Below are positions 43,657 to 54,386 of a stretch of 64,000 nt of DNA, piece by piece. The DNA lies in assembly GCF_001653235.2 (NCBI RefSeq), contig NC_035794.1, forward strand, positions 992,001-1,056,000, read 5' to 3'. A program made the translations under genes and the position numbers. The notes beneath the pieces were generated by a model, which was given only the letters and a program-made list of their open reading frames with translations, had not been told where the DNA came from and did no database searches. Each line of letters starts with the position of its first letter. Position 1 is the stretch's first letter. Origin of the DNA: Pochonia chlamydosporia 170 (Eukaryota; Ascomycota; Sordariomycetes; Hypocreales; Clavicipitaceae).

Positions 43657-45090
43657 TTACTCCTGCCGATATGCTCCTACGTATGGACTCCAAAACAACC
43701 CTTCCGGATCCCAACATTTCTTCAGCCGGTGCAGCTCTGAGATTCCCTCCTCGTTGAAAAGATTCCGTAAAGGTTCCTTGTACCTCATTGTGTTGGGAAT
43801 GGTGCGTGGTGTAGCCCCATCTTCTTTGCGACACGTCTGCAGCACGTCGTCAACATACGGGATCAACTTGGCATTGGACTCTGCGGTTGTGCACCACGTT
43901 GCGACAACCATGATGAAGCCGCGGTCCCGAGCTTCGAGGAACTTGTCCTTGCCTGGCTCCGATTTTCCATTGGCTTCTAGCACCTCTGGGTTGAAAGCTT
44001 GGAAAGAAACCAAAGATCTCTGCGCATCAGGGAGGGCATCCGTGATAGCTAACCATTTTGCAAAGGTCGATGTAACCATCTCTGGGGTAATCTTTGTGAG
44101 TCGCGCCCCGTTTGTGGATTTCAATCCTCCATGGACGTTCACAGGCTCTAATGCGTTGTTGATACTGGTCACGTCGATCATCTGAGTCTCGATATGGGCG
44201 GCAGCAGTCGTCAGATCCGATGCAAATAGTACGGAAGCAGCCTTTTCGGCCTCGGTGGCCGGTCCAAGATACATGGTAGATAGCAGAACTATGGGGCTGC
44301 CAGCCATTGGTGTGCCGGGGGGTGCGCGAGTGAAGAGAAGCTGCCTGTATAGAGAGCCAGGCGCGGGTGACAATGACAAGTAGGCTTTGAGGGCAGTTTC
44401 CAACGCAGATGGAGGAAACATCATGAGTCGTGTCCAGATTTTGTTGTCGGTGAGATGAAGCCCTGTGAGAGGATACACCTTCATGGTAGCTGAAACTATA
44501 ACTCCGTGCCCTTGACCTGCGCCGCAAAGGGCGTTGAATAGAGCTAACTTGCCGCCGGTTGACGATGCGTCGACGTCGATTACTTCTTCTTTGGCGGTGG
44601 CTACTCGAAAAGAAACTGCGTTGTCGACCATGTATCCATGCAATCCAACATGAGGCGAGTTGCCGCCTCCAACCAAGGATCCAACAGCACCGACCGTATT
44701 GGAATCGCACAATGTCGTGTATAAGCCATTGGCGGTAAGTCGTTTAAGCATTTCTCCTGTAGCAACACCACCGCCGAATTTTACAACGCCTGCATCTTTA
44801 TCGATATCAATAGATTGAAATGCTTTCATATCGAGGTATAGCGTGGAAGAGTCGACGGGGACAAATGTTCCGTGGCCGCCGCCGCCAACAACAATTGTGA
44901 GGCTCTTGCTCTTGGCGAGGCGGATAGCTTCAACAACCTCTTCCTCACACTTCGGTGTCACGACGAGAGCAGGAGCCGATACATGTAGGTCCGACCATCG
45001 AGATATCGTTGCGGCGGTTGCCTCTTCGTTGAGACTATCTTTAGCCTTGTGTACCTCTAGGGGTGCAGACAAAGGTTCAGCTGCCGCCAT
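43657..45090 (-). CDS. FAD-linked oxidoreductase, BBE/VAO type
   Basis: An intronless ORF of 477 residues from the ATG at 45090. The FAD-binding PCMH domain includes TPKCEEEVVEAIRLAKSKSL, the GGGGHGTF motif with a histidine (H73) at the usual covalent-FAD position, VGAVGSLVGGG and GLHGYMVDN. The C-terminal berberine-bridge motif ends WDPEGLFWSPYVGAY. There is no signal peptide, so a cytosolic enzyme is likely, whereas many fungal relatives are secreted. Such enzymes oxidise sugars, alkaloids or secondary-metabolite intermediates with oxygen. The substrate is unknown. The second cysteine site of bicovalent family members is not obvious. Confidence 0.92.
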   Translation of the reverse strand: MAAAEPLSAPLEVHKAKDSLNEEATAATISRWSDLHVSAPALVVTPKCEEEVVEAIRLAKSKSLTIVVGGGGHGTFVPVDSSTLYLDMKAFQSIDIDKDAGVVKFGGGVATGEMLKRLTANGLYTTLCDSNTVGAVGSLVGGGNSPHVGLHGYMVDNAVSFRVATAKEEVIDVDASSTGGKLALFNALCGAGQGHGVIVSATMKVYPLTGLHLTDNKIWTRLMMFPPSALETALKAYLSLSPAPGSLYRQLLFTRAPPGTPMAGSPIVLLSTMYLGPATEAEKAASVLFASDLTTAAAHIETQMIDVTSINNALEPVNVHGGLKSTNGARLTKITPEMVTSTFAKWLAITDALPDAQRSLVSFQAFNPEVLEANGKSEPGKDKFLEARDRGFIMVVATWCTTAESNAKLIPYVDDVLQTCRKEDGATPRTIPNTMRYKEPLRNLFNEEGISELHRLKKCWDPEGLFWSPYVGAYRQE

Positions 45091-46135
45091 TCTGCCAGTA
45101 TACAATTGCGAGAGTTTTGTGAAAATAAGTAAAATAATATTTTTTTAGACAGAACTTGCGTGGATAAGAATGATTGAAGCTTAAGTCAGGGTTTTGAAGG
45201 CCATTTAAGAGAAGAAATGGCCAGCATCTCGCAAACGCAGCTGGGCAACTGTGAAGAAGCTCCTTTCGCGGTTTCGTGGCTTGATGAGCTATCACAAGGC
45301 TTACAACTGGCGGCGCACGTTGTGATGCTCTGTCAGTCTATTACTGGCTCTTTAGTGCTCGAGCTGAAGGGCTGAAAGGCCACTGAATGAATTGCGCCAA
45401 TATTCACACACTATTTGCCATGTCACTACGGGAAACTCAATATCTAAGCTTGAGCGCCACATTGGAGTCAAGTGCCGATCAGGTCTCGACCAGCCTTACC
45501 ACGAATCGCTTCATTTGGCTTAGTTGAATGAGCTATTCCAGACCCCTCAATTCATCCACATGCAGTGTTCTCGAAGGGACGGTGAAGCATGGGGTTGCAA
45601 TCGAGGCGCATGCCCGTTGTTATGGCTAACGCCGGGTAAGCTTTACTAGATGTAATTCGATGTGATTTATCATATGGTGTTCATTTGTGTAACCAGTGAC
45701 GTGTATTGGTGGATTATGCATTCCAAGGCTCTGGTATCAAACTTTGGATTAAGCTATGACACACCAGCCTATGCATCTGCTGGTGTATACAATGCATCAA
45801 CAAACGGAGCGAGGAGCGCCAAGACTGTAGTCGACAAACGCCAAGACATTGTGAACATGTCTCAAGCATGTCTGGTGGAGCTTATCAGACTTGACGCATT
45901 TCCGCTAGTGTCGGCTCGGGGTCCTGCGGAGGCAAAAATCACTCCTCCAACCCGGATGTGTATTCATTGAAGAACGTCTCAGAGTTGGGGAGATGCCACC
46001 GATCAGTTGAGCAGCGATCGTTACAACCCTACTTTTGTGATTTATTGCCTAATGGTATGCCTCAAGACGACCTTTTGTACGCTAGAGTGATAACTAGGGT
46101 TTCCCTCGGTCGTCGTTACCCCTCCCCATACGGCG
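45091..46135. other. Divergent intergenic region
   Basis: About 1 kb between the FAD oxidoreductase and the Rho GTPase. ORFs near 45662-46182 have no motif or splice support. Confidence 0.5.
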
Positions 46136-47127
46136 ATGATGGAAACGAAGAGGGTCTACAGAAAGCTTGTCATTGTCGGTGATGACCGGTGCGGCAAGAC
46201 TTGCTTGTTAACGTAAGTCTTCGTTACCCATGGATTGTTCTCTGTTGTATTTAGAAACATTTGGACTTGCGTGCTCAGATTGAGTTAGTGTATTCTGTAA
46301 GGGTGCGTTTCCAGAGGTAAGAGAAGCAATCTCATGTTTAAGAACAGCAGCATAGACGCTCGTGAACACCCAAGGGAAGTGCTATCGATATCGTTGTTGT
46401 GATGTCGGTCAAAACCTCAAAACGTCAGAAGTGCATCATCAGATACTGTCTACTAACAATTTTAAGGACTATATCCCCACGGTTTTCGAGAGCTACGTAC
46501 AAGATGTAGTCATCAACGGCACTCACGTCGAGTTGGCCTTTTGGGACACAGCCGCCCGAGAAGACTATGACCAGATTCGTCCTCTTTCATATCCTGGAAG
46601 TGACATATGTCTGGTTTGCTTTGCACTTGATAATGCAAAGTCTCTGAATAACGTTCAAGAGAAGGTAGGGAAACACATATGCTCACCCAAAGTCAATCTT
46701 CCAGGTTGCTAAATTGCCTACATTCTCAGTGGTGCCACGAGGTTCACAAGTACAGTCCCAATGTACCCATTATCCTGGTTGGCTGTAAGAAAGACCTAAA
46801 AAGGGGTCATGAAGGATTTGTCACCTTGAAGAATGTGAGTAGCGCTCGTTTTCAGAAAATGTCACGACCACGAGCGTCCGGGGCAGGTGGGCGCCTAGCA
46901 TTTTGACTTCGAGGAGTAATCCCGAAAGTAAGAAAGGGACATGCTAACCTGGCCCCTAAAAACAGATTGAAAAAGTCCGCAGGAGTGTCGGTGCGGTTGC
47001 CTATCTTGAGTGCTCTGCCTTGACGGGCGAGGGTGTACAGCATGTGTTTGACGTCGCTGCAAGCCACACCCTCCTAGACCAAGACATGCTGGAGGAAGAT
47101 ACAAGTAAGACGTGCATGGTTCTGTAA
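46136..47127 (+). CDS. Atypical Rho-family small GTPase
   Basis: Exons 46136-46212, 46289-46316, 46467-46664, 46730-46834 and 46966-47127 encode 189 residues. Rho hallmarks: the P-loop in KLVIVGDDRCGKTCLL, the effector loop DYIPTVFESY with the conserved Thr40, switch II DTAAREDYDQIRPLSYP, the base-binding GCKKDL, ECSAL and a C-terminal CMVL prenylation box (geranylgeranyl predicted from the final Leu). Four usually invariant positions differ: Asp17 and Arg18 replace Gly-Ala of the P-loop (RhoA 14-15), and Ala65 and Arg66 replace Gly-Gln of switch II (RhoA 62-63). Leu155 replaces Lys of the SAK motif. The Rho insert helix is shortened. Splice sites, frame and CaaX are intact, so it does not look like a pseudogene. 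GTP hydrolysis is predicted to be impaired, as in Rnd proteins (inference). Confidence 0.87.
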
Positions 47128-47482
47128 TTACTTACATGAGACTTTTGCATTTATTACCGCATAGTATGAGCCCCCCGATAGATCCCAGCTTCCTGCACAA
47201 GAACAAAATTGACCGAATATATGGTTTATTCCACGCTGCATGACCAATACTTGTGATGAATTAACCGTACTTCGCCTATACAATACTCTATAATTCTCTA
47301 ACAGCGGCCCAGCCAGTCTGCATCATATGATCAAGGCTTGCTTGGTATTGTCAGGAGATAGTATCCTAGTGCACTAATAATTGCGTGTCGATGACCGTAT
47401 TGCATCCTCAGCGTTTTCGACCGCAGCCTAACTTGTAGAGCTGTCGACCCGCACTTTTCATGACAGATGCTCAGTTTCTCGG
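47128..47482. other. Convergent intergenic region
   Basis: About 355 bases between the Rho GTPase and the OPT transporter. No coding exon is supported. Confidence 0.5.
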
Positions 47483-50289
47483 CTAAAACCACACATCTGG
47501 ACCAAAGTAACCTTTGGCTGGTAGCTCAGTAAGCAGCGCACTCTGGCCGGAACCTCCGTCAATAGTGCTTGAGAGCACATCAACACCCCACCAGCTAAGA
47601 GTCTTCGGATGATATTGTACAGAGAAAAAGATGATGATACCCGAAAACGCGACTGCGCCGGTGAGCGCAGCTGAAAGAACATAATTGTACTTCTCCCACC
47701 ATGCTGTCTTATACCGCCTCAGGTAGAACATGAAAGCGAAGGAGAGATACAAACCGCCTGTGAAATATGTAAGATTCACAGGCGCCCATAGCAACATACC
47801 ATTGATGATGAGCGATGGATGGACGTGTTTGAGCCAGGATATAGGTGTGAAAATCACGATATTGATTGGGGTAAAAACTGCGGCCGGCAGAACCGTTTGA
47901 CAGGCTTGACGGACATATGGCCCCAAACGCTTGGTGGTCCACCATAATAGAGCAAGGAGGAATCCTAGAAGGAAGCAATACTTCATTGCCGGATAAACTT
48001 GACTAAAGATTCTCTTTGGACCGATCGCACCCTGTACTATTGTCAATGTCACACAGCCGGAGAGTCCGATGGATGGTATCTTACCCAAACGACAGACGAC
48101 GCAAAGTATACTTGCGAGCCATTCGCGCAGGTGAACTTTGAAGGCTGATCCGGGGTACAAATCCCAGGTATTTGCGTGTCGGCGAATTGAACGACTCCGT
48201 AAGCAACCAGTGCCGTGATGATGGCACTCGTGATTTGACCGCGGTACATGGCACGGGGAGGTACCTTCGCGTAGAAGCCCATCTTTTGGTCGGAGATGTA
48301 GTTATCTGCTTGGCCATTGATATTGTACCCGAAAGCTTTGACAAACATCATTGCTTCGGGGTGCCCTGGCAGGGCATAACCAACAATTAGCTCGGTAACC
48401 ACATTGAGGCCTTCGGTTGTGCCCGAAATTGCGTAGAGGTAGGACATTGGAATGAGAAACGCCAAGTTGAGGCCAATGACGAAGAATATTGTCCAAACTG
48501 GCGTATCTAGCTGTGGCCAATTGGTCACAACGACGATTGCAAGAATGAAGGAAATGAGGGCAATGACTAAGAACCACCAGTCCGGTACCTCTGGGTAATG
48601 GCGGATGAGGTTTGTGAAGGGGTCATCGAAACTATCGTAAATCGAAGTATTGTCATTGAAAATATTGCACAAGTGTCTCCCAGCATCACGTATGTGACCC
48701 ATGAAAAGTGACGACATCGCATTCTTTAGTCCCACAATCATCTGTCTGGTTGTTGAAAAAGCAGAAACCATCATTGATTTGTAGGCTCGGAGAAGAGGTC
48801 GCCAAGCATCCAGGATAATGAACACCATTGTGAGTGGGTAGAAGGCAAAGAATGCGCCATATATGAGGAGATTTGCGGCACTATAGAACGCAGGAGAGTA
48901 GGCTTTGAAGCCGTCCTCGTCAAGTGTCCCGGTACCTGGCTTTACGACTCTCGTGATGTTGTACGGGTTTCCTGTGTTGTCAAAGATGCCTGCGGAGTTG
49001 ATGGGTAGATAAGAAGTCCACTGGACGTTGCTGTAATACAAAGCGATGATAATCATGCCGCCTATCACTGTACCAGCAAACTGCTGAGTGAATGCAAAAA
49101 ATGGATACGCAAGGGGCTGTGAATAGGTAGATAGCACGTTCCAGTCAAAAGTAGATATCGGGTTAAAGCCCAGTCCCATCTGAGAGCCCGTAATGGCATT
49201 CAAATTGAAGTTGTTGGGCGCAATCCACGTCATCCATGCGAACAAGCTAAGAGCTGGAAAGATATAATCAGGCAACCAGAAGTAGATGAACATGGCGCTG
49301 AAGAAAATGAAGAAGAACTTGTATCGCGACATGCTCCAACCGTGAAGCGTTTCCTTCTTCTCGGTCACTAGCAGCGCCCGGTTTAATGCCAAGGTCGGTA
49401 GGATATTTGGCCACAGTGCCTCAACCGGGTAGACCACGAAGCGACGTAGCAGGCCCGAGAATCCAAGCCCCATAAGTTGGGTAGAGAGTAAGAGCAAGAT
49501 GCCATATCCAGGGGTCAGCCACTGATCATGGTAGTAGACGGTTTGGGTCTGGATATTCCAAAAGTAGTAGGTAGAAGTCAGACCAACGTCAACAATAATG
49601 GTTGAAAGCATTTGTTCCTTGTACGACCAAGGTCCTGGGTTGAGTGAGATCCGTTTACCACCAATGCTGAAGCCCCAGTCTGGTAAAACCGCCGCTAGAA
49701 GTAATCCGCAGGGGTATAGTAGTATTTGGATGACTGCAGACGTCAGAGTGATCTGAGGGAATCGCGAATTGAATAAGGAGTTTGTGAATTGGGCAAGAAT
49801 CGCCCACGTATACCCTAGGAAATGGGCTCGAATAGTCTCGCATGGAGTGTCCACATCGTCTGTTGGGGTAGTAATTGCACGAACTTCAGGATATGGCGAG
49901 TAAAATTTATTGACTGCCGTCTCGGTCTTGAGTTCCAACTCCCATTCTTCGACGGCTTGCCCTTCGAGCGGGCCTTGGAGCAGGGTCGTGAGTTTCTGTC
50001 GGAGAGTGTTGGAGAAGTTGTAATCGAACTCGTGGAACTTGAGCATCTCTGTGATGATGTCCTTGCACTCTTCGACAGTCAGGGCGTTGATCTTGTCCAT
50101 GACATACTCAATATCGTCTATTGGCGCTATGCCATCCTCTGCGTCCCCAAGTTTCTCTGCAAGATTGTGCACAATTGTATTGACCCCATGTATCTTGCTC
50201 ATCTCTTCATTCATGTCTTCAACAGCATGCTCAACAGGGGAGTCATCGGCTTTAGCCAAGTCAGCCACATGCATTCGTCTAGTGGCCAT
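47483..50289 (-). CDS. OPT-family oligopeptide transporter
   Basis: Exons 50289-48085 and 48031-47483 encode 917 residues, normal for the family. A 150-residue hydrophilic N-terminus precedes about 14-16 hydrophobic segments. The OPT signatures SLNPGPWSYKEQ (NPG motif) and YAKVPPRAMYRGQ (KIPPR-like motif) are present. It would import small peptides, glutathione or metal-siderophore-type conjugates with protons, at the plasma or vacuolar membrane. The single intron has a GTAAGA donor and a TACAG acceptor and joins SSVVW to GAIGPKRIFS, in phase. Confidence 0.95.
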
Positions 50290-51587
50290 GTCTGGTATGC
50301 TGTAATGTGAGAATGCTGGGAGTGCGAGGCAGCATGAGACAGCCCACGAGCTGCAAAGCGGCGAGAAAATGGGGAGATAAAGGCAACATTATAATCCCTC
50401 TTCCATGACGGTCCACCATGTTTAACAATACCTTTCATAAGCGCCGAATTCCCAACTAGCAGTTTTGTCTGATCCATTCTCAGCTATGGCTAAGGAAGTG
50501 TAGTATCGAGGCTCACGCCTTCGTTGCAGGTTAGGACACCAAGAATCGCTACCTTCCTTATTCAACCTACAAAAGGACCAGGAGAAATATAAAACTCGGC
50601 AAAGCGGCATCATCGTGACACTGAATACAACAGTTCTCTTGGATGCAAGCCACGCGATGCAGAAACCTCATAGGAGGCGTTATATGCCCTCTGGGATTGG
50701 CCGGCCAATCAGTAGGAAGAGCATAATACTACATGCTCAAATGCATCAGACTAAATAATTACCTTATGCCGTCGCTGTACCAAATTTCTCGTCAATGGCT
50801 AGAAAACAAAAGTGCATACGAAAGCAGAAGCGGGACTTTTGGCGGCAAGGACAAAAGACCCTCAATCCAAGCCAATCGCCTTTATCGTGTCTCACATGCC
50901 TTTATAATTACACAACGAAACTCTTCCAACGATTAGGATGTGGACTGATTTCCCGACAGGTGGCTTCGGCCGCCAGCAAGTATTATCCAGTTTGAGAAGA
51001 GCGCCGTCAAAGAGTGGCGTTGAATTATGTCACCTATCTTATCCGCTGCTCCCAACACTAAAGTCTCATCAGACTCCGAGGCACATGCGGATCCGGCTCC
51101 GGGCAGGTGGTCAAGACCGGGTGAGCTATGCATAGACTCCTGGGTTGTGAGGTATGTCACGACATCTCCTAGCAAGATCTCATCCTAACTACAATGCGCC
51201 ACGCCGCCACTCACCCCCACGAGAAGAACCCATCGCATAGCTCGACCGCATGCTTGTTGCAGCGCAAGTTACCTTGGCTTTGTCCATGCCAGACAAGAGG
51301 GTCAGCACTCTCTTTATATATGAGATGAAACACAGCTACTTGAATAGTCGCGGTTCTTAGATAGTTAAAGATCAAGTGATTAGGCACGCCTTAGTCTTAA
51401 ATCGGGTGATTAGGTGTACCTAAGCGGTCTCTGCGTGACTATTGCAGCGAAGTAAAGCATTTCCTCCGGTCATATGACAATTAACATGCAGCTTTGTTAG
51501 ATGGCTATGTATGCCGCAGTACTATTTACATGCTAAGACCAATTGGCTTCCAATTAACCGCAGGAATCCCACTGAGAAGGCTATTAA
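50290..51587. other. Intergenic region
   Basis: About 1.3 kb upstream of the transporter. A TATAAAACTC-like element lies near 50589 on the plus strand. The ORFs here are short and unsupported. Confidence 0.5.
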
Positions 51588-53037
51588 CTAGGGGGCAGGG
51601 CAAACGGGTGGATCGATCAACATGCCACTCTGGGGAAATGGATCCAGAGGTCCCCAAATATTTCCATTCTCATCACGACCAACACCTGCAGTCAAAAAGG
51701 CCATCTGAGAGAAGTCAAAGGGGACAGGGGGCGTACCCGGGACAAGTTGTTCGGCTTGAATCCAGACGTTAACAGGTTGTACGGCTTGTCCTGACATAAT
51801 GCCATTCTTCGTAAGCCGGGTCTTAGGGACATTACCAATCATCGCAACTGCACGGTATTCTCTAACATAGCCTGAAAGAATTGGCGTGTCCCAACGGAAG
51901 ACATTCTGCTCATTGCGGCCGCCTCTAAGGCCTACATTCGCGAGGATTCGATCGGTAACTTTGCCAGTGCAGGGATCGACATCCATGGCATAGAGGTTAA
52001 CGGATACCCTATTGTTGGTGACAAATCCAAGAAGCTATTCAAAGTCAGTAGCTTCAGACATTTCTGGGTAATTCACATTGTTTTTTTTTTTTTAAATTTG
52101 CGTACCCTCGAGTCAGCAGCGTCCGCATTGGGGCTGGGGTTGTCAATTCCGATCCTGGCCAGTTCCATGCGAACATAGACAATGTCACCGACTGTGAGGA
52201 TTTGAACATTTTGAGCTACAATAGTGGTGGCCACTACTTCGTTTCCTTCTCGGAAGCCCGAGAAAGTAATGAAATCACCCGGCTGCAGTGGCGCCATAAC
52301 AAGAGGGTCACGAGCAGTGCTAATTGCATTGCCTTATCAGCAGCTTGCCTCTGTCCAGGGTTAATGGAATTAGATACTTACAAAATGCCAGGCCCAGCTG
52401 ATGGTCTCTGCCTTAGAGGACACAGAGGGTCGGTACTGTTTCTAGGGATACACATGGGAAAGCCGGAGAAAGCAGTGACGCTGGGGCTCTCCCCATCTGC
52501 CGTCATAAAAGGATTGCCAGTATATCCAACCGAGAAGACACCCTTCGGGTCGTTGATGCGGACCGTTGGCCCATGTTTTATCTTCATGCTACCGTCTGTA
52601 AAGTTGACCGTCTCTATGAAACCACTGCTTAGGCCCTCGAAAAACTCGTAAAGAATGATCTGTGCGACCAATGGCACATCGTCAACAGTATTTCCAATAA
52701 CCTGTATATAGTTCCATGGTTAGAGAAGGGACACCAAGAGATGGGTCGGTGAAATACATGCTAGTGTCTCGTAGCCGATAAACTTTTGTTGACTAGCGGC
52801 AAAGTCTTTGAACGGAACCCAAGCAGCCGGGAACTGAACAAGGACATTCTTTGGCACCGTCATAGTAAAGCCATTGATTACAATGGTGCCTCCTGTGTTG
52901 TAGACGGCGGCATCAGTGGCGACAGCACTTTCTAGCCCTCCCTGAATCCATAGTGGTGAGTCCTGAGCTACCACAAGGCTCAACAGAGCAAGGACGTGTG
53001 CCAACAAGGCAACAACGGGAAAAACTGGGAGTTGCAT
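51588..53037 (-). CDS. Conserved secreted fungal protein, unknown function
   Basis: Exons 53037-52762, 52701-52382, 52319-52106 and 52034-51588 encode 418 residues. The signal peptide covers about residues 1-24 (ALLSLVVAQ). The blocks GGTIVINGFTMTVPKNVLVQFPAAWVPF, KIKHGPTVRINDPKGVFSVGY, PMCIPRNSTDPLCPLRQRP, DPLVMAPLQPGDFITFSG and VDPCTGKVTDR match a family of secreted ascomycete proteins of unknown function. Intron 1 needs a GC donor (CTA|GCATGT); no in-phase GT is available. Intron 3 contains a 14-T run. It is head-to-head with a secreted multicopper oxidase 1.35 kb away, suggesting a shared extracellular role. Confidence 0.82.
52080..52093. repeat. Poly-T run inside an intron
   Basis: Fourteen T on the plus strand (poly-A in the transcript) inside intron 3 of the secreted protein gene. 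It lies between donor and branch region and may be a length-variable site. Confidence 0.8.
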
Positions 53038-54386
53038 ATTGTAAAGAGTCTTGAAGTTAGTGTAATTGACAAGTTTGTAATTTCTCTACACTAGTGCCAT
53101 ATAGTCTAGATTTTATACCTCTACCTTCATTCGCATGCACTGTTTTGTTTGTAATGGATTGACCTTTATTAGCAAGCTTACGTATTATTCTCTACACTTG
53201 TTAGAGAAATAAAATTAGCATTAGATAACACATAGCTAATAAATACCCATATATTATTATTGGTAGTAGTGCTATAAACTTACGGCCCTTGTGACAAGAA
53301 ATATATTGCATTCATATGAAATTTAAGCTTCTACATTGGCTGGGGTTGTATTGCACGAAAGGGTGCCTGATTTTGGGACGCCTGAACACGTGCTGGGTCT
53401 TCTCTTTCTAGTTACAACCGCTTCTTGCTGATTTGATTGGCTGCGTACGCTATTGCGAAAGTCATCAAGTGCCAATATAAAAAAACATATGGCTATTGCC
53501 GCCCGTTATCTTGACGGCTAGCAAGGATTGTGATATATTAATATTGGCTCCAAGACGAACTATTTTTCAGAACGGACCCGTTCGGTGTGGAGCGGGCTCG
53601 GACATGTCTAGTCATTGGTCAATTTATTCCAAACTATAACCGTCGCCGGCAAGTCCTTTGATTAATTTCGCAGCTCAACAACCAAAAGGTCCCGGATTGT
53701 GGAGAACTTTTTGCATTTACGGATGCTCCTGTGGCCATGAGGGCAGGGTTAGGCTCTGGCTGACAGGGCTTAACTCAATGATGTGTAGGTACCTGTATTC
53801 CGCTAGCAGCTTTGGAAAGATACATTAGTGCAAATAGTTATGCAGCGTGGTTGTGTGGTTGCGTGGTTGCGTGGTACGGTTGTCCTCGGAGCTGAGCAAC
53901 CCAAATATGGTAACAATACGCGTGTTGACTTTGTGTAGGATGTGGTTCAATGTCGGCTGACTATTATATGACACACATCACATGAGCCGCGCTATCAACC
54001 GACCTAGCAGCCTCACTGGTGATGGCTCGCACGCTCATCCCGTTTCCAAGCCATTTTGATCAACCACGCACGGCACGTCAGAGACCCATAGAGAATATAT
54101 TAACTCTACATGAAAGTTCTCACTCCAAGCAACGGAGCGGACTTTGGCGCTTTGACCAGAGATCAAATGTTGTATCCGTAATGGCTCGCACGGCAGGCAA
54201 AACTTGTTGTTGGTCTGTCTACCTTTGGTGGCTGGTATTTCCCTATAAGTATCCCATAATAGATCAATGTTAAGATTCGGGGGGTTTTTTTTTCTTAGGA
54301 AACAGGCGGCTTGCAATCCGTATCACCCATTGCATACCTCTCTTTATCTAAGTCACATTTAAGCTTAACCTAAGCTCTTTGCAAGC
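53038..54386. other. Divergent promoter region (secreted protein/multicopper oxidase)
   Basis: About 1.35 kb, A+T-rich at 53150-53330. It contains an imperfect 8-base tandem repeat near 53846. No coding exon is supported; the ORF at 54035-54316 has no motif. Confidence 0.55.
53846..53875. repeat. Imperfect GTGGTTGC tandem repeat
   Basis: About four copies of an 8-base unit (GTGGTTGC/GTGGTTGT) in the shared promoter region of the multicopper oxidase and its divergent neighbour. Confidence 0.7.
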
